Source: Chloroflexota bacterium (GTDB taxonomy: Bacteria; Chloroflexota; Dehalococcoidia; DSTF01; JACRBR01). From it: a stretch of 36,575 nucleotides of DNA. Position 1 is the first letter of the stretch. Every line of letters starts with the position of its first letter. This document shows positions 7,641 through 14,667 of the stretch, piece by piece. The translations under genes were made by a program, and so were the position numbers. The stretch lies in NCBI GenBank assembly GCA_028872875.1, contig JAGWOC010000027.1:1-36575 (forward strand). The letters run 5' to 3'. Below the pieces are notes generated by a model. The model did no database searches and was not told the origin of the DNA. It worked only from the letters and a program-made list of their open reading frames with translations.

Positions 7641-8747
7641 TCACCCCGCCACGTGCGCCGCCACCAGCAGCTCCGCTGCCCGCTGGCCAGCCGCCGGGTC
7701 GCCGAACGCGTCCGCCACGATCTGCTGCACCTTCGATGGCACGAGCAGCAGCAGCGCTCCCGCGCACCAATTGCACGGGACGGTCGCGTCGCCGAGCGAC
7801 AGCGTCTTCAGGTCGCCGCTCGGCACCTGCTTCAGCATCGCCAGCACCCCGGCCGACTGCCGCATGCTCAGGTCCGTCCCGATCGCCTGGCGGTAGGCGC
7901 GCCAGACCGACGGGACGCGAAGGAGCGAGCTGGGAGACGTCGCGTCGGCGATCAGCGCCCGGGCCACGCGCTGCTGGCGCAGGATGCGGTCGAGGTCCGA
8001 CGAGCCCTGGCGGATGCGCCCGTACGCGACGGCCTGGTAGCCGTTGAGGTGCTGCCGGCCGGCAGGGAAGTACTGCGGCACGACGTGGATGTCGTCGTCG
8101 GAGTAGTTGGACTGACCGAACGCCTTCGGGTTGTCGATGGTCACGCCGCCCATGGCGCTGATCAACTTCTCGGCCCCGTACTGGTCCCAGGTGACGTAGT
8201 AGTCCACCTTGATCCCCAGGTTGTGCTCGATGGTGAGCATCAGCGCCTTTGGTGCTGCCGTCGGATGCTTCGCCGACCAGTCCCAGAAGTAGGCCGTGTT
8301 GACCCGGTCGCGCGTCCAACCACCGCCCTGCTTGGGCACCTGCATCATCGAGTCGCGCGGGATGCTCAGGAACACGGCCCGGTGCGCGTTCGGGTCGATA
8401 CGCAGCAGCAGGATCGTGTCGGTGCGGCTGGGGCCGGTGTCCGTCGGCCGCCGGTCCAGCCCCGTCACCAGGACGATGAACGGGCGGTCCGGCAGCCCGA
8501 AGATCAGTGGCGCGCCGCCCGGAAAGGGCACGGAGAGCCGCGCCGATGCGACCGGGATCGGTTGCACCGCCGTGACCACCGCCGCGACGAGATACGCCAC
8601 GGCCAGCAGGAGGATGTTCCGGAGCCAGTGAGAGCGCTTCTTCCGCCTCGGCGCCGGGATCGGAGGTGACGGGCGCGGGCCGCCCGGGACCGGCCGTTCC
8701 CGTAGCTGCCCGTAGGCTTCGATGTCTTCCATGACCCGGGCCATCAT
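7641..8747 (-). CDS. LytR-CpsA-Psr (LCP) family cell-envelope protein
   Basis: The 368-residue protein has a short Pro/Arg-rich cytoplasmic tail, one transmembrane helix (about 42-63, LRNILLLAVAYLVAAVVTAV) and an extracytoplasmic LCP domain. The family signatures are present: FIVLVTGLDRRP, SRTDTILLLRIDP (Arg108, Asp110) and LSIPRDSM (Arg131), then VDYYVTWDQYGAEKLISAMGGV and AYGRIRQGSSDLDRILRQQ. LCP enzymes transfer undecaprenyl-linked glycopolymers to peptidoglycan or other acceptors, so this organism probably decorates its wall or surface. No LytR_C domain follows. ATG 8747 is one of three clustered ATGs (8747, 8744, 8732); none has a strong ribosome site, so the start is uncertain by a few residues. 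Confidence 0.93.
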   Translation of the reverse strand: MMARVMEDIEAYGQLRERPVPGGPRPSPPIPAPRRKKRSHWLRNILLLAVAYLVAAVVTAVQPIPVASARLSVPFPGGAPLIFGLPDRPFIVLVTGLDRRPTDTGPSRTDTILLLRIDPNAHRAVFLSIPRDSMMQVPKQGGGWTRDRVNTAYFWDWSAKHPTAAPKALMLTIEHNLGIKVDYYVTWDQYGAEKLISAMGGVTIDNPKAFGQSNYSDDDIHVVPQYFPAGRQHLNGYQAVAYGRIRQGSSDLDRILRQQRVARALIADATSPSSLLRVPSVWRAYRQAIGTDLSMRQSAGVLAMLKQVPSGDLKTLSLGDATVPCNWCAGALLLLVPSKVQQIVADAFGDPAAGQRAAELLVAAHVAG

Positions 8748-8765
8748 ACCCGACGCTCGTTGGAC

Positions 8766-8827
8766 GCCTCAGAATGAACATGAGGCGCGGGGACGATGCC
8801 CGGCCAGACGGCCCGTAGGGACGGGCC
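8766..8827. promoter_or_regulatory. two inverted repeats between divergent LCP and ispF genes
   Basis: GCCTCA-N9-TGAGGC (8766-8786) is a perfect 6-bp dyad about 20 bases upstream of the LCP start, where an operator would sit. GGCCCGT-AGGG-ACGGGCC (8810-8827) is a perfect 7-bp hairpin ahead of ispF and resembles the other GC-rich hairpins in the window. No binding protein can be named. Confidence 0.35.
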
Positions 8828-8855
8828 TGAGGGCAGGGCCCGGTACACTCACGCC

Positions 8856-9323
8856 ATGAGGGTCGGCCAGGGGTTCGACGCGCACGCGTTCGCCGAGGGA
8901 CGCCCGCTGATGCTCGGCGGCGTCGAGGTGCCGCACGCGCGCGGCCTCGCCGGCCACTCTGACGGCGATGCGCTGCTCCACGCGCTCATCGATGCCCTGC
9001 TGGGCGCCGCCGGCCTCGGCGACATCGGCGGCATGTTCCCGCCGTCCGACGAGCGCTGGCGGGGCGCCGCGAGCCTCGACCTGCTTGCGGCCGTCTTGCG
9101 GCGGGTGCGGGCGGCCGGCTTTCGCGTCGTCAACGTCGATGCCACGGTCGTCGCGGAAGCGCCACGGCTGGCGGCTCACGTCGATACGATGCGGGCGAGG
9201 ATCGCGTCGGCGCTGGAGGTGGAGGTCGGGGCCGTCAGCGTCAAGCCGAAGACCTCCGATGGGCTGGGCTTCACGGGCCGCGGCGAAGGCATTGCCGCGT
9301 TCGCCGCCGTGTTGCTAGAGTAG
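8856..9323 (+). CDS. ispF: 2-C-methyl-D-erythritol 2,4-cyclodiphosphate synthase
   Basis: The 155-residue length and sequence match IspF, which cyclises CDP-methylerythritol 2-phosphate in the MEP route to isoprenoids. Metal ligands Asp8 and His10 (GFDAHAF) and His42 (GHSDGDALLHAL) are present, as are GDIGGMFPPSDERWRGA, the conserved VNVDATVVAEAPRL segment and the C-terminal KPKTSDGLGFTGRGEGI motif. The enzyme is a cytoplasmic trimer. No ispD is adjacent; the cysteine genes follow on the same strand after about 190 bases. ATG 8856 gives the exact family N-terminus (MRVGQGFDAH). Confidence 0.97.
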   Translation: MRVGQGFDAHAFAEGRPLMLGGVEVPHARGLAGHSDGDALLHALIDALLGAAGLGDIGGMFPPSDERWRGAASLDLLAAVLRRVRAAGFRVVNVDATVVAEAPRLAAHVDTMRARIASALEVEVGAVSVKPKTSDGLGFTGRGEGIAAFAAVLLE

Positions 9324-9433
9324 ATACGACGCGGCCGGATTCCGGCCCGGCACGAGGACACTGTGGCGATGCTCTCCTTCCGCGATCGCGCCATGCGCCC
9401 CACGACCCACGGGGCGTCGTGCTGTTGTCCGAT

Positions 9434-9459
9434 GGGGCGATCCGCCTAGCGGACGCCCC
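9434..9459. promoter_or_regulatory. hairpin in the cysE leader
   Basis: GGGGCG-A-TCCGC and GCGGACGCCCC pair over 11 bp with one bulged A and loop CTA, in the 190-base gap between ispF and cysE. It could end ispF transcription or act in the cysE leader. No T-tract follows, and no known riboswitch or T-box consensus is visible. Confidence 0.35.
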
Positions 9460-9514
9460 GCCCAGCGCCGACAAGCCCCCGGACACCCATGCGAAGGAGG
9501 AGGACGCCGTCCTC

Positions 9515-10309
9515 ATGTCTGTCCTAGAGTCGGTCAAGCGTGATATCAACGCGATCCTCGAGCGCGACCCCGCGGCGCGCGGCCGGCTCGAGGTCGTCGT
9601 CGCCTACCCCGGCTTCCACGCCCGCGAGCTGCACCGGCTCGCGCACACGCTGCATCGCCGCGGCGTGCCCGTCATTCCGCGTCTGCTCTCGAACGCGAGC
9701 CGCTTCCTGACCGGCATCGAGATCCACCCTGGCGCCCGCATCGGCGAGGGGCTGTTCATCGACCACGGCATGGGCGTCGTGATCGGGGAGACCGCGGAGA
9801 TCGGGGACGACTGCCACATCCTGCAGGGTGTCACGCTCGGCGGCACCAGCATGCACCGCACGAAACGCCACCCGACGCTTGGCAACCGCGTCGTCGTGGG
9901 CGCCGGCGCCAAGCTCATCGGCGCCATCGAGATAGGCGACAACGCCCGCATCGGCGCCGGCTCCGTCGTCGTCACCAGCGTCCCCGCGAACGCGACGGTG
10001 GTCGGCGTCCCCGGCCACGTCGTCGCCGTCCACGACCCGGGAGGCGACACGATTGCGCGTCTGCCCGATCCCGAGTGGGACCGCATCGACGTGCTCGAGC
10101 GCCAGATCGAGCGCATGGACCGCGAGATGCGCACGCTCCAGCAGCGCCTCGACCGCGTCACCGCCGACGCCGCCAGCGACACCGGGGCGGCGCCCGGAGA
10201 GCCGCTCCACCTGCACCGCCGCCGCAGCGACGACGGCCCGCGGCCGCAAGATGGCGGCGACGCGCCGGTGGACGGCCCGGCCCCGGCCAGGAAGGCTGCC
10301 GGCGGTTGA
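9515..10309 (+). CDS. cysE: serine O-acetyltransferase
   Basis: The 264-residue protein makes O-acetylserine, the carbon acceptor for cysteine synthesis. The N-terminal helices are short (MSVLESVKRDINAILERDP, YPGFHARELHRLAHTLHRRG), as in Gram-positive and cyanobacterial CysE. The left-handed beta-helix follows: GIEIHPGARIGEGLFIDHG, GVVIGETAEIGDDC with the catalytic His/Asp region, VTLGGTSMHRTKRHPTLG and NVVVGAGAKLIGAIEIGDN-type hexapeptides. A 70-residue tail has a coiled coil (VLERQIERMDREMRTLQQRL) and a disordered end. The start at 9515 was chosen because the family begins there and GGAGGAGG lies 11 bases upstream; the frame opens earlier at 9419. The stop overlaps the cysS start. Confidence 0.95.
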   Translation: MSVLESVKRDINAILERDPAARGRLEVVVAYPGFHARELHRLAHTLHRRGVPVIPRLLSNASRFLTGIEIHPGARIGEGLFIDHGMGVVIGETAEIGDDCHILQGVTLGGTSMHRTKRHPTLGNRVVVGAGAKLIGAIEIGDNARIGAGSVVVTSVPANATVVGVPGHVVAVHDPGGDTIARLPDPEWDRIDVLERQIERMDREMRTLQQRLDRVTADAASDTGAAPGEPLHLHRRRSDDGPRPQDGGDAPVDGPAPARKAAGG

Positions 10310-11685
10310 TCCGCGTTACCAACACGCTCACCCGCTCCCTCGAGGACTTCAAGCCGCAGGGCGACCCTGTAACGATGTACGTCTGCGGCATCACGCCCTA
10401 CGACGAGTCGCACATCGGCCACGCCATGAGCTACGTCGTCTTCGACGTGCTCAAGCGCTACCTGCGCTGGCGCGGCTATCGCGTCAAGCACGTCCAGAAC
10501 TTCACCGACATCGATGACCGCATCATCGAGCGTGCGAACCGCCTCGGCATCACGACCGGCGAGCTCGTCGAGAGGTACATCGCGAAGTACATGGACGACA
10601 TGCGCGACCTGAACGTGCTGCCGGCCGACGAGTACCCGCGCGCCACGCGCGAGGTGCCGGGCATGATCCGCATCATCGAGGGCCTGATCGAGAAGGGGTA
10701 CGCGTACCAGGCTCCCTCGCCGCAGAGCGAGTGGTCCGATGTGTACTATCGCGTCTCCGCGAAGGCCGACTACGGCAAGCTCTCGCACCGCACGCAGGAA
10801 TCGCTGCTCGCGGGCGCCCGCGTCGAGTCCGGGGAGGAGAAGGAGAACGCCGCGGATTTCGCGCTCTGGAAGGGCGCCAAGGCCGGCGAGCCGTCGTGGG
10901 ACAGCCCGTGGGGCAAGGGCCGGCCCGGCTGGCACATCGAGTGCTCGGCCATGTCCCTGCGCTACCTCGGCGAGCACATCGACATCCACGGCGGCGGCGA
11001 GGACCTGATCTTCCCCCACCACGAGAACGAGATCGCCCAGAGCGAGGCCTACACGGGTGTCGTGCCCTTCGTGCGCTACTGGCTGCACAACGCCTGGGTG
11101 AAGATGGGCGACGAGAAGATGAGCAAGTCGCTGGGCAACTTCATCACCATCCGCGACGGGCTCAACAAGGTCGGCGGCGACGGCCTCCGGCTCTGGATCC
11201 TGACCTCGCACTACCGGAAGCCGCTGACCTTCACGGAAGAGACGCTCGAGGCGGCGAAGAACGGGGCCGCGCGCCTGCGCACCGCCGCCCGCGCGTCGAC
11301 AGGCGACGGCGACGGCGGCATCGCCCTCGCGGACGCGCGCGAGCGCTTCACCGCCGCGATGGACGATGACCTGAACACGCCACAGGCGCTCGCCGTGCTC
11401 TTCGACCTGGCGAAGGAGATCAACCGTGCGCGCGAAGGGGGCGGTGGCGTCCGCACCGCTCAGGCCCTCCTGCTGGAGCTGGCGGACGTCCTGGGCCTCC
11501 GCCTCGAGCAAAACGAGGAGCCGATCGCGGCGGCGCCGTTCATCGAGCTGCTGGTCCAGGTCCGCGGCGAGCTGCGCGCCGCGAAGCAGTGGCAGCTCGC
11601 CGACCGCGTCCGGGACGGCCTCGCCGCCCTGCACATCGCCCTTGAAGACGGCGCGCAGGGCACTACCTGGAAGCTCGACGCCTGA
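10306..11685 (+). CDS. cysS: cysteinyl-tRNA synthetase
   Basis: The 459-residue class I synthetase charges tRNA-Cys. It shows the zinc ligands Cys27 (YVCGITPYD), Cys213 (HIECSAMS), His238 and Glu242 (FPHHENE), the ATP motif HIGH at 36-39 and KMSKS at 271-275, followed by the helical anticodon-binding part. The start is TTG at 10306, giving MIRVTNTLTRS, which is where CysRS proteins normally begin; the next ATG would remove the first strand. TTG overlaps the cysE stop as TTGA, and GGAAGG lies about 10 bases upstream, so the two genes are translationally coupled. Linking serine acetylation to tRNA-Cys charging is a well-known arrangement. Confidence 0.97.
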   Translation: MIRVTNTLTRSLEDFKPQGDPVTMYVCGITPYDESHIGHAMSYVVFDVLKRYLRWRGYRVKHVQNFTDIDDRIIERANRLGITTGELVERYIAKYMDDMRDLNVLPADEYPRATREVPGMIRIIEGLIEKGYAYQAPSPQSEWSDVYYRVSAKADYGKLSHRTQESLLAGARVESGEEKENAADFALWKGAKAGEPSWDSPWGKGRPGWHIECSAMSLRYLGEHIDIHGGGEDLIFPHHENEIAQSEAYTGVVPFVRYWLHNAWVKMGDEKMSKSLGNFITIRDGLNKVGGDGLRLWILTSHYRKPLTFTEETLEAAKNGAARLRTAARASTGDGDGGIALADARERFTAAMDDDLNTPQALAVLFDLAKEINRAREGGGGVRTAQALLLELADVLGLRLEQNEEPIAAAPFIELLVQVRGELRAAKQWQLADRVRDGLAALHIALEDGAQGTTWKLDA

Positions 11686-11688
11686 GCG

Positions 11689-11705
11689 CCGCGCGACCCG
11701 CGCGG
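11689..11705 (+). terminator. possible terminator hairpin after cysS
   Basis: CCGCGCG-ACC-CGCGCGG is a perfect 7-bp stem that begins four bases after the cysS stop. There is no T-tract, so factor-independent termination is not certain. Confidence 0.4.
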
Positions 11706-11806
11706 GGCAAGGGGGCCGGCGGGCATGCCGTGCGACCGTGGGGAAAGGGCCGCGCCACGAGGGTTCGTATGTGGGCGTTGGCGCGGGGCTCGCGGCCTCT
11801 TGCTGA

Positions 11807-11835
11807 TTGACTTTTTGGCTCCGGCGGCGTAGCCT
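11807..11835 (+). promoter_or_regulatory. promoter of the riboswitch transcript
   Basis: TTGACT (11807-11812) and TAGCCT (11830-11835) are 17 bases apart, in a locally AT-richer stretch. Transcription would begin around 11842, just before the first conserved riboswitch block. The -10 match is only moderate. Confidence 0.6.
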
Positions 11836-11842
11836 GAGGGTG

Positions 11843-11975
11843 ACAACTGCATAGAGCCGAACCCGCCCGAATTCGGGCGGGGCGGGGGAACCAACGACCC
11901 GGGGTGAATCGCGCGGCGACGCGCGTAGGCGAACTCCTTCGAGCCGAACCCGTCAGCTAACCCCGCAGGCATAAA
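11843..11975 (+). ncRNA. c-di-AMP riboswitch (ydaO/yuaA class)
   Basis: The conserved single-stranded and helical blocks of the ydaO/yuaA class appear in order: GAGCCGAACCC (11854 onward), a palindromic GC-rich stem CCCGCCCGAATTCGGGCGGG, GGGGGAACCAA (11884-11894), GGGGTGAATC (11901-11910), a GCGCGGCGACGCGC stem, and the diagnostic 3' block CCGAACCCGTCAGCTAACC followed by CCGCAGGC (11944-11970). This class binds cyclic di-AMP and in known cases turns genes off when the ligand is abundant; typical targets are potassium transporters and cell-wall hydrolases. A terminator stem follows within 20 bases, so control is probably by transcription attenuation. The controlled gene is the small zinc-ribbon-like gene at 12053. 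Confidence 0.93.
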
Positions 11976-11989
11976 GAGGAGGGTGAAAC

Positions 11990-12020
11990 CGGCTGAAGGT
12001 TCGCGCCTTCGGCCGTTTTT
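11990..12020 (+). terminator. intrinsic terminator serving as the riboswitch expression platform
   Basis: GGCTGAAGG (11991-11999) pairs with CCTTCGGCC (12006-12014, one G-U pair), extendable by C11990-G12015, with loop TTCGCG, directly followed by TTTTT. It lies between the aptamer and the gene, as in attenuating c-di-AMP riboswitches. Confidence 0.9.
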
Positions 12021-12052
12021 GTCCTCAGCGTACGTAGCCTTCGGAGGTCGCG

Positions 12053-12352
12053 GTGGCCATCGACTACAGCCGCAGGAAGCAGGTCCGCAAGGGGGTCACG
12101 AAGGGCCAGTACGAAGCGATTACCGAGGCGATGCGGCTCATCGTCGAAGAGGACCGGGAACGCGGCATCGACAGCCATTCCGAGTTTGTCTGCGCCGCCT
12201 GCGCCCGTCCCCGCACGATGGTCGGCTCCGTCGAGTACGACGGTCTGCGCCTCTGCAACGACTGCGCGACCGCGTTCGAGGTCGCGCGCGTGGACCACAC
12301 GGCAGGTAGCTGCGCTGAGTTCGTGTCGGCGCGCGCGGCCGGCCGGAACTGA
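12053..12352 (+). CDS. small four-cysteine zinc-ribbon-like protein under c-di-AMP riboswitch control
   Basis: The 99-residue protein starts at GTG with GGAGG five bases upstream. The N-terminal 40 residues are basic then helical (RRKQVRKGVTKGQYEAITEA, MRLIVEEDRERG). The centre carries C47-A-A-C50 and C68-N-D-C71, spaced 17 residues apart, a pattern expected for a zinc ribbon or treble-clef knuckle. A fifth cysteine (C87) lies near the end. No catalytic domain, signal peptide or membrane segment is seen, so a cytoplasmic regulator, nucleic-acid or protein adaptor is plausible, but I do not recognise the family. It is the only gene between the riboswitch terminator and a second large hairpin, so it is probably monocistronic. 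c-di-AMP control suggests a role in envelope or osmotic homeostasis (inference). Confidence 0.85.
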   Translation: MAIDYSRRKQVRKGVTKGQYEAITEAMRLIVEEDRERGIDSHSEFVCAACARPRTMVGSVEYDGLRLCNDCATAFEVARVDHTAGSCAEFVSARAAGRN

Positions 12353-12385
12353 CGATCGACTGTCAGGACAGCCTCCTCCTCCAAC

Positions 12386-12420
12386 GGCAAGGGCCGCCGA
12401 GCAATCGGCGGTCTCTTGCC
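12386..12420. terminator. large hairpin between convergent genes
   Basis: GGCAAG (12386-12391) pairs with CTTGCC (12415-12420), and CCGCCGA (12394-12400) pairs with TCGGCGG (12405-12411) around a GCAA tetraloop, with a small internal loop. It lies between the convergent zinc-ribbon and cyclophilin genes and probably ends both transcripts, though long T-tracts are absent. Confidence 0.65.
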
Positions 12421-12448
12421 ATCCGGGGGCCGCTGCTGGAGCGGTGAC

Positions 12449-13273
12449 CTAGGAGCTCAGGATGCTGATGCCGGTGATGCGTGTGCCTGCCGGCGGGTTC
12501 TGCTGCGCCAGCGGGTCGCGCGGCGGCAGCTTCGACAGCACGTCCAGGCCCGAGAGCACCTTGCCGAACACGGTGTACTGCCCGTCGAACGTGGGTTCGG
12601 GTGTCGTCGTGATGAAGAACTGGCTCCCGTTGTTCGGCTGACCGGCCCCGGGTGGCCGCGCCGCCGCGAGCACGCCGGCGCTGTCGAAGCTCGATGCCAG
12701 CGCCGGTGTTTGCTCCAGAGGCAGCGTGTACCCGGGCCCGCCCGTGCCAAGTCCGGTCGGGTCGCCCGCCTGCACGAAGTGCACGGTGCCCTGCTTGTCC
12801 GCGATCACGCGGTAGAACGTGTTCCCGTTGTAGAACCCCTGCTGGGCGAGGAAGACGAAGTTGTTGACAAGCTCCGGTGCCTGCTTCGGGAACAGCTCGA
12901 CCTTTACGTCGCCCTTGTCCGTCTTGATGACGGCGGTGTAGGTCTTGTTGAGGTCGATGCTCATCGGCGGCGGCGCCGCATACTGCTTGATAGCCGAGGC
13001 CGCACCGGTCGTGCTCGTCGCGCCCGCCTCCGGCGTCGTCCGGATCACGGGCTGGCCACGCGGGCTGCTGCTGGTCGGGGTGTTGTTGCGCAGGAGCGCG
13101 GTGAAGCCGATGCTCCCGATCATGACGACGGCGCCGATCACGGCGAAGAGCTTGTAGTTGTGGAAGACCCGGAAGAAGCCCTTGGGCCGCAGGTCGAGCG
13201 GCGCTGCGGACTCGCCCTCGCGGTAGACCTTCGTGCGGCGTTTACGCTGCACCAGTTGCTTCTTGCGTGGCAT
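12449..13273 (-). CDS. membrane-anchored cyclophilin-type peptidyl-prolyl isomerase
   Basis: The 274-residue protein has a very basic N-terminus (MPRKKQLVQRKRRTK), one transmembrane helix at about 41-60 (KLFAVIGAVVMIGSIGFTAL), a Ser/Thr/Pro linker and a cyclophilin domain from about 112. Diagnostic segments are VELFPKQAPELVNNFVFLA, FYNGNTFYRVI (Arg155, the catalytic arginine), VQAGDPTGLGTGGPGY, NNGSQFFITT and FDGQYTVFGKV. The domain would face outside and help fold secreted proteins. The tryptophan of the cyclosporin site is absent, as in many bacterial members. A 7-bp hairpin (13321-13340) lies upstream of the start. Confidence 0.94.
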   Translation of the reverse strand: MPRKKQLVQRKRRTKVYREGESAAPLDLRPKGFFRVFHNYKLFAVIGAVVMIGSIGFTALLRNNTPTSSSPRGQPVIRTTPEAGATSTTGAASAIKQYAAPPPMSIDLNKTYTAVIKTDKGDVKVELFPKQAPELVNNFVFLAQQGFYNGNTFYRVIADKQGTVHFVQAGDPTGLGTGGPGYTLPLEQTPALASSFDSAGVLAAARPPGAGQPNNGSQFFITTTPEPTFDGQYTVFGKVLSGLDVLSKLPPRDPLAQQNPPAGTRITGISILSS

Positions 13274-13409
13274 ACGGCCTGTCTCTCTCCGGTGGTGGGT
13301 CGTACTGCATCATAGCATCCGCTTCCGAAGCCGCGGAAGCAGCCCTACACGGGGAACGCGCGGCGCCGGGCTCCTGTTGCAGGCGCGCGCGGCCCGGCGG
13401 GAGGCGACG

Positions 13410-13438
13410 TTTACCGGCGCGCACGTCCGTCGTATAGT
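13410..13438 (+). promoter_or_regulatory. promoter of the tRNA-Arg gene
   Basis: TTTACC (13410-13415) and TATAGT (13433-13438) are 17 bases apart, and the tRNA begins 9 bases after the -10 box, as expected for a tRNA promoter. Confidence 0.75.
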
Positions 13439-13446
13439 GTTGGCAC

Positions 13447-13521
13447 GCCCCCGTAGCTCAGTGGATAGAGCGCCAGCCTCCGGAGCTGGAAGCACAGGTT
13501 CGAGTCCTGTCGGGGGTACCA
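13447..13521 (+). tRNA. tRNA-Arg (anticodon CCG)
   Basis: The cloverleaf is complete. The acceptor GCCCCCG pairs with CGGGGGT (one G-U), D-stem GCTC/GAGC, anticodon stem CCAGC/GCTGG with loop CTCCGGA giving anticodon CCG (reads CGG, Arg), a 4-base variable loop, and T-stem ACAGG/CCTGT around TTCGAGT. The discriminator is A and CCA is encoded. Its last 25 bases are repeated at 26123-26147 (22 identical), which marks it as a likely integration site. Confidence 0.97.
13497..13521 (+). repeat. tRNA 3'-end direct repeat, left copy (putative att site)
   Basis: The 3' end of the tRNA-Arg gene (GGTTCG, three variable bases, then 16 bases ending TACCA) recurs in the same orientation at 26123-26147. 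The 3' half of a tRNA gene is a classic attachment core for tyrosine integrases. The functional tRNA stays intact at this end. Confidence 0.6.
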
Positions 13522-13710
13522 TACCTCCACGGTTCTGTCAGACCTCAAGATCCGGACACCTAAGGGCCGTCGTGAGTCGGGCGGGTTCGCATCGCCACGC
13601 CTACGCTGCAAATCTGACCCAACCGTCGCGTTCGCATTCTAGCCATTTGGCGGCGGGAAACCCGCTGATCGGGCCTTGGCAATCAGCACTCTGGGGCTCA
13701 ACGTCCGGGT

Positions 13711-14667
13711 ATGAGACCCGGCATCCGTCGCACGATCAAGGGCGCCGTGGCCCTGCTCGCCGTCTCCGGCGGGCTGCTCGCGGGCGCCTGTCTGAATGGC
13801 CGCGTTGACGGCTCCGTCCGCCTGAACGACCGGGTGGACGTGGCCGCGCTGCGTCCCTCGCCCGAGGCCACGCGGGCCGACGGTACCCTGCGCATCGCGA
13901 TTGCGGGGATCATGTCGCCATCCCGGACGCTGGTCGCCTACGACCAGCTCGTGAGCTACCTCCAGACGCGCCTCGGCATGCGCGTGGTGGTCGACCAGGG
14001 TTCGAGCTACGCCGAGGTCAATGAACTGCTGCGGACGGGCCAGGCCGACGTCGCGTTCATCTGTTCGCGCGCGTATGTGGAAGGCCACACCCAGTTCGGC
14101 CTCCAGCTCCTGCTGGCGCCCGAGGTGCAAGGCAAGCTCACGTACGAGTCCTACCTCATCGTGCCGTCGGACAGCGCGGCGACGTCGCTTGCGGACCTCC
14201 GCGGGAAGCGGTTCGCGTTCTCCGACCCGCTTTCGAACTCCGGCCGGCTGGCTGCGGAGTACCAGGTGTACCTCGCCGGTGAAACGCCGGACACCTTCTT
14301 CGGGAGCCACGAGTACACCGGGAGTCACGACAACTCGATCCTCGCTGTCGCCGACCACATCTTCGATGGCGCGGCGGTCGACAGCCTGGTCTATCAATAC
14401 GTCGTGGCGCGAAGCCCGGACGTCGGCCGGAGGACGAAGGTGATCGCGGAGTGGGGCCCGTACGGCATGCCCCCTGTCGTGAGTTCTCCGCTCCTGCCGC
14501 CCACGCTGCGGGATCGGGTGCGGGGCGCGCTCCAGACGATGGACCAGTCGACGGATGGGCGCGTCGCGCTGGCCGCCCTCGGCATCGGCCGGTTCGTGCC
14601 GATCGACGATCATGCGTACGACTCGATCCGTTCCATGCTCGCGGCGCTCCGCGAGGCGGGGCGATGA
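13711..14667 (+). CDS. PhnD-like (phosphonate/phosphite-type) substrate-binding lipoprotein, probable sensor partner of the kinase
   Basis: The 318-residue protein has a lipoprotein signal with Cys27 (GLLAGAC) and a PhnD-type binding fold: LRIAIAGIMSPSRTLVAYDQ, then LVSYLQTRLGMRVVV, AEVNELLRTGQADVAFICS, YLIVPSDSAATSLADLRGKRFAFSDP and SNSGRLAAEYQVYL. In this family the fold binds oxyanions such as phosphonate, phosphite or other small anions. No ABC permease or ATPase adjoins it. Instead its stop codon overlaps the start of a histidine kinase (ATGA), so it most likely presents a ligand to that kinase. TtrS of enterobacterial tetrathionate sensing contains a PhnD-like periplasmic domain fused to its kinase; here the two seem to be separate proteins. 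The ligand is not known. The ribosome site before ATG 13711 is weak. Confidence 0.88.
   Translation: MRPGIRRTIKGAVALLAVSGGLLAGACLNGRVDGSVRLNDRVDVAALRPSPEATRADGTLRIAIAGIMSPSRTLVAYDQLVSYLQTRLGMRVVVDQGSSYAEVNELLRTGQADVAFICSRAYVEGHTQFGLQLLLAPEVQGKLTYESYLIVPSDSAATSLADLRGKRFAFSDPLSNSGRLAAEYQVYLAGETPDTFFGSHEYTGSHDNSILAVADHIFDGAAVDSLVYQYVVARSPDVGRRTKVIAEWGPYGMPPVVSSPLLPPTLRDRVRGALQTMDQSTDGRVALAALGIGRFVPIDDHAYDSIRSMLAALREAGR

Noticed and set aside
9604-11634. 676-codon open frame on the minus strand opposite cysE and cysS
   Set aside because: Antisense to two firmly identified genes and of biased composition; a GC-driven shadow.
11815-11975. Cobalamin or other riboswitch class in the cysS-downstream leader
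   Set aside because: The conserved blocks match the ydaO/yuaA (c-di-AMP) class, and no B12-box is present.
12416-13315. 299-codon plus-strand frame opposite the cyclophilin gene
   Set aside because: The minus strand encodes a complete cyclophilin with anchor and active-site motifs; the plus-strand frame has none.
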